Shown: positions 1-7,690 of the stretch, piece by piece
How positions within the stretch are numbered: the first letter of the stretch is position 1
How the letters are laid out: the number at the start of each line of letters is the position of its first letter
NCBI GenBank assembly: GCA_002412425.1
Contig: DHVB01000015.1
Coordinates: 1 to 34,505 of the forward strand
Length of the DNA: 34,505 nucleotides
Direction: 5' to 3'
DNA from: Bacteroidales bacterium UBA5219
GTDB lineage: Bacteria > Bacteroidota > Bacteroidia > Bacteroidales > ML635J-15
Notes under the pieces: model-generated
Database searches by the model: none
What the model was told of the DNA's origin: nothing
Seen by the model: the letters and a program-made list of their open reading frames with translations, nothing else
Position numbers and translations under genes: made by a program

Positions 1-1034
1 ACAACGTGGTGAAACTTTACAGTTTGTATTTGTATTAGATATGTTCCTGAAACAAGTTGGCTTAAATTTAATGGAGTGTTGTTACTATGTGTTTTTTTTG
101 AATATATTAGTTTTCCCATAAGGTCGAACACTCTAATTTCGCAATTATCTGCAGAAGCAGGAAGGTCAATATGGATAAAATCTGTAAAAGGGTTGGGGTA
201 AACTTTAAACAACTTTTCTTCAGTATGCGATGAAATGTTATTAAACTTATTGTAATAATTTCGGCAAGAGTCTTTGTAATAGATTATGGTATCATTGTAA
301 ATGCTGAACGTTGCTCTATTGATTGTTACACTACCATCATAATAACACATGCAACTAGTTTGCAACTCAGGAATAGCTGATAACTCAAAAATATCTGACC
401 ATATTCCAAAATAATCAAAAAAATTACCATAACCATGCTGAAGACTGTAAGAATCAGAGCCAATTTCTCCTGCAAAACAATAATTACCACTTAAGTAAAC
501 TACTTTATACGAATGAATAGGAACATTACTAAACATAAATGCATTATAAGGAGTAAATTCCATTCCTGCGCCGGATAAGAAACCTGCTTCCCAATTGAAA
601 ATAGAATCAAGATAAAAAGAATTTATACAATTTTCATACATGGGCATTTGCCATGTTACTGTGTCGCCATGTTGCAAATCGTAGCTGAAAGAAAGCACAA
701 ACTCTCCTTTGTCAGCGTTGTAAAAATAGATATCGCCACCATCTTGGTATGTAAAGCGATCTTGCATTTTTACAGGTTCAAAATCTGGATAAAAATGTCG
801 TATTACTTCTAATTTTCGGCAATTTACTGACTTATACACAGTGTCGCTTACAGAACGCACATACCAATATTGTGCATACGAATCTGTTGCACCCATATTT
901 GCTGTTTCATAACACCATACTGCTCCAATTGGTGCCCACTCCCATTCCCAGTTTTTGGTGCTTTGCTGGGGAAAACCTGCTTTGCATAAATAAATCAGGC
1001 TAAGCAGTAATGAAAATTTTACTAAGTATTTCAT
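1..1034 (-). CDS. T9SS sorting-domain (type A) secreted protein, C-terminus cut by window edge
   Basis: The reading frame opens at the ATG at 1034 and stays open for 344 codons to the window edge, so the stop lies outside. The N-terminus (MKYLVKFSLLLSLIYLCKAG) is a signal peptide. The middle is rich in Trp, Tyr and Asp and I recognise no catalytic domain. From about residue 273 to the end there is a classic T9SS C-terminal sorting domain: a VYPNPFTDF start, a DLMGKLIY strand and a closing GTYLIQIQT strand. Only a few residues should be missing, because such domains run about 70-80 residues. The family is exported by the Sec system, crosses the outer membrane through T9SS and is released or anchored at the surface. 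The body of the protein is of unknown function. The nearest upstream signal is a TATCTTTG element about 90 bp before the start. Confidence 0.85.
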   Translation of the reverse strand, partial: MKYLVKFSLLLSLIYLCKAGFPQQSTKNWEWEWAPIGAVWCYETANMGATDSYAQYWYVRSVSDTVYKSVNCRKLEVIRHFYPDFEPVKMQDRFTYQDGGDIYFYNADKGEFVLSFSYDLQHGDTVTWQMPMYENCINSFYLDSIFNWEAGFLSGAGMEFTPYNAFMFSNVPIHSYKVVYLSGNYCFAGEIGSDSYSLQHGYGNFFDYFGIWSDIFELSAIPELQTSCMCYYDGSVTINRATFSIYNDTIIYYKDSCRNYYNKFNNISSHTEEKLFKVYPNPFTDFIHIDLPASADNCEIRVFDLMGKLIYSKKTHSNNTPLNLSQLVSGTYLIQIQTVKFHHV

Positions 1035-1126
1035 AATTTTTAGTTTTTAGTTTAATTATATGAATACTCTCCTATGCCAAAATCCTATTCATATATTCTT
1101 ATAACTAATACGAATTCCTATCTTTC

Positions 1127-1134
1127 CAAAGATA
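1127..1134 (-). promoter_or_regulatory. Putative -7 element for the T9SS cargo gene, inside a palindrome
   Basis: Minus-strand TATCTTTG matches the Bacteroidota TAnnTTTG motif. It lies within an 8-bp perfect inverted repeat, CTATCTTT-CC-AAAGATAG, at 1118-1135. No TTTG box was found at the expected distance upstream, so the call is tentative. The leader to the ATG at 1034 would be about 85 nt. Confidence 0.4.
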
Positions 1135-1186
1135 GCAAAATTTTTTATACTAATAGTTTGGGAATGCAAGTTTTTAGAAAATAAAC

Positions 1187-1218
1187 AAATATTGCGTGAT
1201 TAAATAATAAAAAATTCT
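1187..1218. repeat. Left copy of a 32-bp direct repeat bracketing the island
   Basis: It matches 1622-1653 at 31 of 32 positions (C versus T at the tenth base). The two copies bracket 403 bp of repeat-rich sequence. Similarity stops abruptly on both sides. Confidence 0.85.
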
Positions 1219-1275
1219 CCTGTTTTCAGCGTTGCAGCACCCATGCCAAACAATTACGCCTTGCCCGTAAGGGCA
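1217..1275 (+). repeat. 59-bp dispersed repeat, copy 1
   Basis: Its reverse complement is found at 9639-9697, with 53 of 59 positions identical and no gaps. It ends in a TTGCCC/GGGCAA mini-hairpin. A further short fragment of the same motif (TTGCAGCACC) occurs near 1545-1555. Confidence 0.85.
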
Positions 1276-1517
1276 ACATATGATTAACCGTAAGATTTAT
1301 CTTGCGGTGGAGATACCCCCAGCTCCCTCGCCCGCAAGGGCGACACAATAAAGTCTGCTAAAAGTGATGCGTTGACCGTAGTTGAAGTGTTAAAAGCATT
1401 GTGTTGCCCTACGGGCAAGGCTTTTGAGGATTTATCTACCGCAGGCTTCGCCTACGGTTAATCACATGTTGTCCTACGGACAAACCCTTGATAGTCTTAT
1501 ATTGTCCTTACGGACAA
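1261..1517. repeat. Cluster of five mini-hairpins of one type
   Basis: Five 6-bp stems with 3-4 nt loops follow one pattern: 1261-1276 (TTGCCC-GTAA-GGGCAA), 1328-1343 (TCGCCC-GCAA-GGGCGA), 1404-1418 (TTGCCC-TAC-GGGCAA), 1469-1483 (TTGTCC-TAC-GGACAA) and 1502-1517 (TTGTCC-TTAC-GGACAA). Stem changes are paired, so pairing is kept while the sequence varies. The third has outer arms AAAAGC (1392-1397) and GCTTTT (1420-1425). None is followed by a clean T run. Confidence 0.75.
1444..1484. repeat. 41-bp dispersed repeat, copy 1
   Basis: Identical over 41 bp to 18991-19031, in the same orientation. It contains the fourth mini-hairpin (TTGTCC-TAC-GGACAA). Both copies lie inside non-coding repeat islands. 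Confidence 0.9.
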
Positions 1518-1621
1518 TTATATATGTATATGCTGTTTAAAATGTTGCAGCACCTAAACACAATAAATTGCCTGATTATCATAGACTTAACGGGTACTGT
1601 AGAAAAAGTGCGGAAGACAGG

Positions 1622-1653
1622 AAATATTGTGTGATTAAATAATAAAAAATTCT
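1622..1653. repeat. Right copy of the 32-bp direct repeat
   Basis: Partner of 1187-1218. It sits 12 bp from the 3' end of the nuclease gene, so this copy may be the original downstream sequence and the other the duplicate. That order is inference. Confidence 0.85.
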
Positions 1654-1665
1654 AGTTAAAATAAA

Positions 1666-2916
1666 TTACTCCAAAATTTTTATTGCTTTTTCATTTTCTG
1701 GATAAGTTGATGGAGTTCCTTTATAATCTTTAACTTTTCCTTTTATGCAAACTTTTTTGTTAAGTAAAAATTTTTCTGGTTCGTAAGAAAAGTTAGGAGT
1801 GTTTGATTTCCAGATTGTTGCAGTAAATACTTGGTTTGGAAAACTTTTATCTAAGTTTAAGAAAATATGTCCATTTCTAGATTTGTGTGTGCTAACAACA
1901 GTTCCACAAATATTAACTTCTTTTGGATATTCATTAAATTGCCTTGCGTTTACAGTGTTGTAAGAATTTTTAGGTAGGGTTTTAATATCTAAAGGAGTTT
2001 GGTCGTTTTTACTTCTGCCCGAACGCCATTTGCCAATATCTGACTCAGATTCTATTAATTTTTCATCTTGTTCAGAAAGTTTTGGATAAAAATTAATATT
2101 TGTGATATTTTCTATAGAATCAATTGTAACAACATAATACTCAATAGGATTGCCTAAGTTTTTTTGTGGTACTAAAAAAGCAATTCCTTTTTTATCTTCT
2201 AAGTCAACTGCAATTTTGTAGTGATATTCAGGAATAGAAATTTTGTTTTTGCTTCTTTCTTGTTTTTTTAAATCATCTTTAATTACTGGAGCTGTAACAA
2301 TGTAAATATCTTTTGTTGGGTTGTTGTAGATGTATTGTCTTAAAAAATCTTCGATTTTTGCCCAAATTTCACGATTAAATTCTGGAAGTTGTGGTGTCAT
2401 ATTGGAATAATAGTATGATTCTGAAAGAGCTTTTTCTGACCATCTAAAATCGGCAGAAGGAGCTAAATGTCCTCTGTCGTATCCAAAACCGTCATAGATA
2501 GTATTTCCACTTTCATCTTTTTTTGTTAGAAAATAATCTTCTTCTTCGGCAGTTCCATTTTTTATTAAGCTGTCCACTCTAAAGTCATTGGTTCTAGAAA
2601 CAACTCCATTTACAATTTCGCGTGAAATAATATGTGCTGTCCATTTAGCCATTTTGTGATTATCGTCATATACTAAACAAAAAGCCGAATGGCATATTAA
2701 TTCTTCATCTTCTAATATTTCTGGCAAACCATTTTCTAACAAATCAGCTTTTAGAGCTTTTAATTTTAAGTCTTCTAAAAGATTAAGAACACTGTCTATT
2801 TCAGCATTAAGCTCAATTAAACGGAATTCTAAATTTAATATGTCTTGTTCATGATTTTGTGAGAAACTTGAAAAATATAAATTGAAAAAAAATAAGCAAA
2901 TAATAATTTTTTTCAT
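1666..2916 (-). CDS. Secreted DNA/RNA non-specific endonuclease (NUC1, beta-beta-alpha-Me) with C-terminal OB-like domain
   Basis: A 416-residue protein with a signal peptide (about residues 1-20) and a likely short coiled coil (about 22-60). The NUC1 nuclease domain spans roughly 80-290. The catalytic DRGH motif is at 147-150, with His150 as the expected general base. NMTPQ is at 172-176, and Asn181 of the following NREIW stretch is the expected metal ligand. This family cuts DNA and RNA with little sequence preference using one divalent metal ion. The last 95 or so residues (from about VNARQF) look like a small OB-type nucleic-acid-binding fold (ICGTVVSTHKSRNGHIFLNL), making the protein longer than a plain NUC1 enzyme. 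It is the last gene of the receptor operon, 30 bp after a DUF5689 gene. Likely role: surface or extracellular nucleic-acid breakdown. The enzyme call is firm, the role is inferred. Confidence 0.9.
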   Translation of the reverse strand: MKKIIICLFFFNLYFSSFSQNHEQDILNLEFRLIELNAEIDSVLNLLEDLKLKALKADLLENGLPEILEDEELICHSAFCLVYDDNHKMAKWTAHIISREIVNGVVSRTNDFRVDSLIKNGTAEEEDYFLTKKDESGNTIYDGFGYDRGHLAPSADFRWSEKALSESYYYSNMTPQLPEFNREIWAKIEDFLRQYIYNNPTKDIYIVTAPVIKDDLKKQERSKNKISIPEYHYKIAVDLEDKKGIAFLVPQKNLGNPIEYYVVTIDSIENITNINFYPKLSEQDEKLIESESDIGKWRSGRSKNDQTPLDIKTLPKNSYNTVNARQFNEYPKEVNICGTVVSTHKSRNGHIFLNLDKSFPNQVFTATIWKSNTPNFSYEPEKFLLNKKVCIKGKVKDYKGTPSTYPENEKAIKILE

Positions 2917-2946
2917 TAAGACATATTTTATTTAAAACTTAAAGCT

Positions 2947-4221
2947 CTATTCGTTGGTGTAAATAATAATATCATCAATCATAAAAATAGCTTTTTGACC
3001 AGTTTCTGCTACATATCTAAATGCTAAATAATAATTGCCAGAATATGAACTAAGGTCGATTTCGCCAGACTCAAGCCAGCTTCCAAAACCACTTGTTGGT
3101 GCTGTTGCAAAACTTGCAGGAATTTTTGTCCAAGTTGCAGTTTCAATATTTGAACCGTCAAAATCATTGGAAATTACTAATTCTAATTTTGCTCCTATTA
3201 AATTACCTGCACGCGTGCGGAAAGACATTTTATTATTATTAAGTTGTTGTTCTGGTAGAATTAAATAAGTTTCTGCTGCTGTGCTATTTCCATCAATTTT
3301 TACATATTCAGCACCTTGTGTATTATTAAATCCCATCCATTTTAAAGAACCAACTTTAGCAATATTATACCAGCCAGCTAAATTTACTTCTGTACCATTT
3401 GTAATACCCGCAAAGTCTTCACTAAATATAATGTCAAAATCGCCAAAACGTCTTTTAGTAAAATTAACTTCATAAATCGAACGAAGCAATAATTGCCAAG
3501 TGTCATTATATTTGCCTACAATAGCAATTAAGTCGCCTCTGCCAGAAGGAATGTCCATTTTTGCAAAACTTGCATAGCCACTAGTTCTAACAACAATAGT
3601 TCTTCCTTGTTCGTCTTCTAATGTTTTATTTAGTGTAATTAAATTTTCCCCATCAGCAAATTTGGTATTCAAATCAGACTCAATGAACTGTACGTTTTCT
3701 ATTTTAACAAGTTTTGCTAAAAATTGACCAGTAAGAATTTGGTCTATTGTTACGGTTTCAGGTTGTATGTTTTTTAGAGTTGCTAATTTCACAATATTAT
3801 CAACAACTTTTACAGAGTCTATTTGCATCATTCCAGCATATTCGCTTAAAACCAAACCTTTTAATTTAATTCTAATTGAATCTCCAACATAAAGTCCGCC
3901 TGAAGACATTAAATGCAGGTTTATTCCTCTGCTAACATCTTGAACATAAGCAGATTTGTAAATATTTCCACTTTTATCGTCCATTGTTACAACAGCACAA
4001 ACCGAGTAGTCGTCAACAAATTTGTAGTACTGTTTACCTTTAGCTAAAACACTATCATTATAAATTTGATAAATTTGGTCTAAAGTTAGCGTAGTGCCTT
4101 CAGTAATATCAATAGTAGGTGGTTCTTCGAAGTTGTCGTGAATACAAGATTCTAAACTCAAAGAAAACAAAGCAATAAATATTGCTAAAGCGATTTTTGA
4201 TAATATTTTAAAATTTTTCAT
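2947..4221 (-). CDS. DUF5689 surface lipoprotein with C-terminal jelly-roll-like domain
   Basis: A 424-residue lipoprotein: lipobox LESC, with the acylated Cys near residue 26. Residues about 45-255 are a DUF5689 region that reads as two OB-like halves. The first carries VCAVVTMDDKSGNIYKSAYV followed by an LYVGDSIRIKLKG strand, a pattern typical of OB folds. The second ends in IAIVGKYNDTWQLLLRS. From about residue 265 a second domain begins (FSEDFAGITNG...GWYNI) and closes with FMIDDIIIYTNE, which resembles the choice-of-anchor or DUF5017 jelly-roll domains of Bacteroidota surface proteins. It is a paralogue of the next upstream gene, which lacks the C-terminal domain. The gap to that gene is 11 bp. 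Ligand unknown; binding of nucleic-acid fragments is an inference from the OB-like pattern and the linked nuclease. Confidence 0.82.
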   Translation of the reverse strand: MKNFKILSKIALAIFIALFSLSLESCIHDNFEEPPTIDITEGTTLTLDQIYQIYNDSVLAKGKQYYKFVDDYSVCAVVTMDDKSGNIYKSAYVQDVSRGINLHLMSSGGLYVGDSIRIKLKGLVLSEYAGMMQIDSVKVVDNIVKLATLKNIQPETVTIDQILTGQFLAKLVKIENVQFIESDLNTKFADGENLITLNKTLEDEQGRTIVVRTSGYASFAKMDIPSGRGDLIAIVGKYNDTWQLLLRSIYEVNFTKRRFGDFDIIFSEDFAGITNGTEVNLAGWYNIAKVGSLKWMGFNNTQGAEYVKIDGNSTAAETYLILPEQQLNNNKMSFRTRAGNLIGAKLELVISNDFDGSNIETATWTKIPASFATAPTSGFGSWLESGEIDLSSYSGNYYLAFRYVAETGQKAIFMIDDIIIYTNE

Positions 4222-4232
4222 AATCTAAATTT

Positions 4233-5024
4233 TTAAGAACCACAACGTGGATTGTTTAAATTAACTTCTTTTGGGTCGCGGACTAATAACTGCCATGTTA
4301 CAGTATTGGTATAACTGTTTACATATTTGGTAATTATTCCAATTATATCACCATTTCCTTTTGGTAGTTCTGTTCCTGCAAACTTTGCATAATCACTAGT
4401 TCTAATCACTAATGTTTTTCCATTACAATCTTGAACTGTGCGATTTTGTGCGGAACTACCTCCTAAATTTGCATAAGTTTTGCTTGTATCACCAGGAATA
4501 AACTCTACATTTTTTATTTTTACTAGTTGGCAATCCCAAGTGCCTTCATAAATTTGGTTAAGATTGTCAATTTCAACAGGTTCAATAAATTGTCCGTAAC
4601 TTTGTACTACCATAGATTTGCGAAAATCAAGAACCTTGGCAAAAATTATTTCCATTTTACCATTATAGTTTTTTATACTACTTCCATTAAGATTAATTCT
4701 TACATATTGCCCAACTTTCAAAACTCCAGCATGACTAAGTTTATATAGATTGATTCCACCAGTAGAATCTTGTAAATATGCTTCTTTGTATATGTTTCCA
4801 CTCGAATCGTCCATTGCAACAGTAGCAAATAGCATATAATCCTCAGTAAAAACATAGTCGTCTCCTTTTTCAGCATGAATGTCATACAAATCCTTAATGG
4901 TTAAAATTTGAGACTCATCTAATACTTTTATTGGTGGTCTATCTAGTTCTTTTTCACAAGAATAAAACACAAAAGCCGCAATTATTAAGCTAAGCGATAT
5001 TAGTATTGATAATTTATTTTTCAT
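4233..5024 (-). CDS. DUF5689 surface lipoprotein, short paralogue
   Basis: A 263-residue lipoprotein with lipobox FYSC (Cys about residue 23). It consists of the DUF5689 region alone: FATVAMDDSSGNIYKEAYLQ, then LKVGQYVRINLNG, then a second OB-like half with TLVIRTSDYAKFAG and TWQLLVRDPKEVNL. It aligns along most of its length with the first 255 residues of the downstream paralogue, so the pair probably arose by tandem duplication, with gain or loss of the C-terminal domain. It sits 18 bp after the TonB-dependent receptor. By position it could be a SusD-like partner handing ligand to the receptor, but it has no SusD fold that I can see. Confidence 0.82.
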   Translation of the reverse strand: MKNKLSILISLSLIIAAFVFYSCEKELDRPPIKVLDESQILTIKDLYDIHAEKGDDYVFTEDYMLFATVAMDDSSGNIYKEAYLQDSTGGINLYKLSHAGVLKVGQYVRINLNGSSIKNYNGKMEIIFAKVLDFRKSMVVQSYGQFIEPVEIDNLNQIYEGTWDCQLVKIKNVEFIPGDTSKTYANLGGSSAQNRTVQDCNGKTLVIRTSDYAKFAGTELPKGNGDIIGIITKYVNSYTNTVTWQLLVRDPKEVNLNNPRCGS

Positions 5025-5042
5025 TTTGCTATATTTTTTTAA

Positions 5043-7553
5043 TTAAAATCTAAAATAAACATTTAGGAAATACGATCTTCCATACATATAATAATATTTA
5101 TTTGGGAACTTGTCAATTTTTGTTCTGTCAAATCTTAGTTGTTCAAAGCCATTGGTTAAGAAATTTGTGTTGTTTAAAATATTATTTATGCTCAAATTAA
5201 ATCCTATGGTATATTTTCTTTTAATTCTCCAAGATTTACCACCCCAAATATCAAAAGTATATACAGGTTTAAGTTTTTCTTGTTCTAAAATTGATTCAAT
5301 TTGTGGGTCTGATTCAACAAACATGCTAAAAATTTCTTCTGTGCGTCTTTCAGGGTTTATGGTAACATAAGAATTTGCAAAATAGTTTGCATTAATACTT
5401 ATAAACCAATATTTAGGAGCACTATATTTTCCACCTAATGAAGCTGCCATTTCTGGAGAACCTCCAAGATGATAATTTTTGATATAAGCAACTTTTTCTT
5501 CAACAAGAACTTCGGCAGAGTTGTCGGCAACAATTGTAATGTTTGGTCTATTGTTGTACAAATATTTTCCATAACCAAGAGCAGTATTTAAACTAACTGT
5601 TGGCGAAACTTTTGCTTCAACACCTAATTCTCCACCATAATGTACTTTATTAAGGTCTGTCATAATATAGTTAACAAAAGTACGCAATTCGTCGTGGTAG
5701 AAATTTCTGCTTTCTATAGAATTGCGAAACTCTGTGTAATAACCAGTAATTTTTGCAACAAGATAAGGAGAACGGAATAAATAACTTAAATCTCCTGAAA
5801 AAATATTTTCGCTAGAAAGATTTGAAACTACATTATCACGAGTTCTTGGAGAAACATAAGCATTTCTAAAATATGGAGCACGTGTCATATATGTTGCATT
5901 GGCAAGAATAAAGTTGCGTCCAGTAATTTTATAAGTCATACCAGCTTTGGTAGCGTAGTTGAAAAATGTTTTGTTAGGAGAATCGCCATAAGAATTAAGA
6001 GGGAATTTTCCATTTTTCATTTTTCCTGTTCTCCAAAAATCGGTATATGAAAGATTTAATGCAACGTAGAAATCTATTTTATTGAATTTATATTCAACTT
6101 GTCCATAAGCATCAGCTTTGTTAATATTTGAAATGTAATAATATCCAAAAATATCGCCTTCTTTAACAGCTTTATTAGGTGTTTCTAAGTTGGTTTGAAC
6201 ATAATAATTATCATCAGCATTGTCTCTTTCGGCAAATTGGTCTATATCAACCCACCAATCAGCTCCAAGCAAGTCGCTGACTGTTTTAAAATTATGGGTT
6301 TTGTTCATCATCAAATTTACTCCTGCAACTAATTTTCCATTTTCGCCGAGTTGTTTGCTTAAATTAGAGTTGAAGTCAAATCTTTTTATATCGTTTCTTC
6401 TTTCTTCTACCATAAATGTAGCTCTATTGCCTGTAACATTATTTCCTTCGATTCCAGATTCGTCAACAATAGTGTATAAGTTTTTTCTATTTGCGAAATA
6501 AAAATAATCCCAGTCTAACTGTCCATAATTTTCTTGATTTAACCAAGCGTCAGTAAGGTAGTTAAACATATATTCTCCTTCTTCGTAATAGCTTGGGAGA
6601 TTTCTGTAATAATCTGGACGTGGGTCAGCAGCATCATACCAGTTTAGAGCAGTAACTCCGTTTCGTCCAAACAAATACGAAGCCGAAGTTGTTAATTGCA
6701 TATCTGGTTTAATTTTCCAATAATGTGATAATAAAACTCTTGGTTGATGAGTATTTCCTACTCTTGAATTTCTCATAACTCCATTTTGATAACCCCAATT
6801 TGGATTATAAAAATTATCACCACTCAATTCGTAAGCTTCAAGAGTTGCAACGCCAGCTCTTCCTGTACGTGAAGGCGAACCAAAAGCAGTTAAGTTAATG
6901 CTATGTTTGTCGTTTATCTTTTTTTCTGCAGAGAAAAAATATGCATAAGCATTATAAAAAGTTCCTTTCACATATCCTTCGTTAGCCCAACGTGATGAGG
7001 CTGAAAACGTAAAAGCCCAATTATTACTCATTAAACCTGTTGCATGAGTTACCATTACTCTGTTTCTATAACTTTTATTAGCTAACGAATAACTAATGCT
7101 TGTACCAGGACGATATTCAGAAGCTCTAGTTAAAATATTTGTAACTCCATTTAAAGCTCCATAACTATAATCATAAAAATGCAAACCTGAAGTAACAACT
7201 TTGTTTCTAGTAGCATCATTTAAACCGCCCCAATAATAATAATAAGGACGACCAGTTTCGGCATCGTTTAATGTTAAACCGTTTAATAAAACCAAAAAGT
7301 TTTCGTTGCCGTAACCTCTAATTCTAAAACGTGCTTGTCCAAAAGTATAACCTGCAGTATTCATAAAAACATCTTGTGAGGATTGTAGTAATCCTGAAAT
7401 GTTTTGATTTTGCATATCACTTTCTAATTCGTTTTCGGTAAGTGTGATTGTCGGGATATCCATCTGTTGTCCCGTTGGAATACTATCTTTTTCTTGGGCA
7501 TGAGCACTACAAAAAGAAAGTATAAAAAACAAAATAAGAATATTTCTCTTCAT
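5043..7553 (-). CDS. TonB-dependent outer-membrane receptor (nuclease/DUF5689 locus)
   Basis: An 836-residue receptor from the ATG at 7553, where a clean signal peptide begins (MKRNILILFFILSFCSAHA). An upstream ATG at 7622 in frame would put 23 unlikely residues in front and is downstream of no promoter seen. The plug domain follows directly (about residues 30-150; RFRIRGYGNENFLVLLNG is diagnostic), with no N-terminal carboxypeptidase-like domain of the SusC type. The rest is a beta-barrel rich in aromatic residues and ends in YFLNVYFRF with a terminal Phe, as expected for Bam-dependent insertion. It is the first gene of a four-gene operon (gaps 18, 11 and 30 bp) ending in a secreted nuclease. 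The substrate is not visible in the sequence; nucleotides or oligonucleotides are inferred from context. Confidence 0.92.
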   Translation of the reverse strand: MKRNILILFFILSFCSAHAQEKDSIPTGQQMDIPTITLTENELESDMQNQNISGLLQSSQDVFMNTAGYTFGQARFRIRGYGNENFLVLLNGLTLNDAETGRPYYYYWGGLNDATRNKVVTSGLHFYDYSYGALNGVTNILTRASEYRPGTSISYSLANKSYRNRVMVTHATGLMSNNWAFTFSASSRWANEGYVKGTFYNAYAYFFSAEKKINDKHSINLTAFGSPSRTGRAGVATLEAYELSGDNFYNPNWGYQNGVMRNSRVGNTHQPRVLLSHYWKIKPDMQLTTSASYLFGRNGVTALNWYDAADPRPDYYRNLPSYYEEGEYMFNYLTDAWLNQENYGQLDWDYFYFANRKNLYTIVDESGIEGNNVTGNRATFMVEERRNDIKRFDFNSNLSKQLGENGKLVAGVNLMMNKTHNFKTVSDLLGADWWVDIDQFAERDNADDNYYVQTNLETPNKAVKEGDIFGYYYISNINKADAYGQVEYKFNKIDFYVALNLSYTDFWRTGKMKNGKFPLNSYGDSPNKTFFNYATKAGMTYKITGRNFILANATYMTRAPYFRNAYVSPRTRDNVVSNLSSENIFSGDLSYLFRSPYLVAKITGYYTEFRNSIESRNFYHDELRTFVNYIMTDLNKVHYGGELGVEAKVSPTVSLNTALGYGKYLYNNRPNITIVADNSAEVLVEEKVAYIKNYHLGGSPEMAASLGGKYSAPKYWFISINANYFANSYVTINPERRTEEIFSMFVESDPQIESILEQEKLKPVYTFDIWGGKSWRIKRKYTIGFNLSINNILNNTNFLTNGFEQLRFDRTKIDKFPNKYYYMYGRSYFLNVYFRF

Positions 7554-7582
7554 CTTATTAAATGTTAAGTAATTTATTTCGA

Positions 7583-7610
7583 CAAATTTAGTCTTAAAAA
7601 ACACACAAAA
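7583..7610 (-). promoter_or_regulatory. Putative promoter of the receptor-DUF5689-nuclease operon
   Basis: Minus-strand TAAATTTG (7590-7583) fits the TAnnTTTG -7 motif, with TTTG at 7609-7606. The 15-bp spacing is shorter than the usual 19-20. It lies about 30 bp before the chosen ATG at 7553 and inside the longer reading frame, which supports that start. Confidence 0.5.
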
Positions 7611-7690
7611 TAATTTTTTCACTTGTTTTTTTTAACAATTTGTTAATATCGAAGTTGATAAAGTTGAAAACTTATAGTTTACAGCATTTT

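Larger units (their letters stand above)
1035..1665. other. 631-bp non-coding repeat island
   Basis: No convincing gene lies here. The stretch holds a possible promoter for the leftward cargo gene (1118-1135) and, between two 32-bp direct repeats (1187-1218 and 1622-1653), about 400 bp that is visibly less AT-rich than the neighbouring genes and is made of short hairpins and dispersed repeats. The island lies directly beyond the 3' end of the nuclease gene and upstream of the cargo gene. The individual repeats are listed separately. Confidence 0.8.

Noticed and set aside
1035..1665. Insertion sequence or remnant of one
   Set aside because: No transposase fragment was found in any frame and no terminal inverted repeats bracket the island. 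Only direct repeats and small hairpins are seen.
7554..7622. Longer N-terminus of the first TonB-dependent receptor
   Set aside because: The extra 23 residues precede a complete signal peptide, and a -7 promoter element lies inside this stretch.
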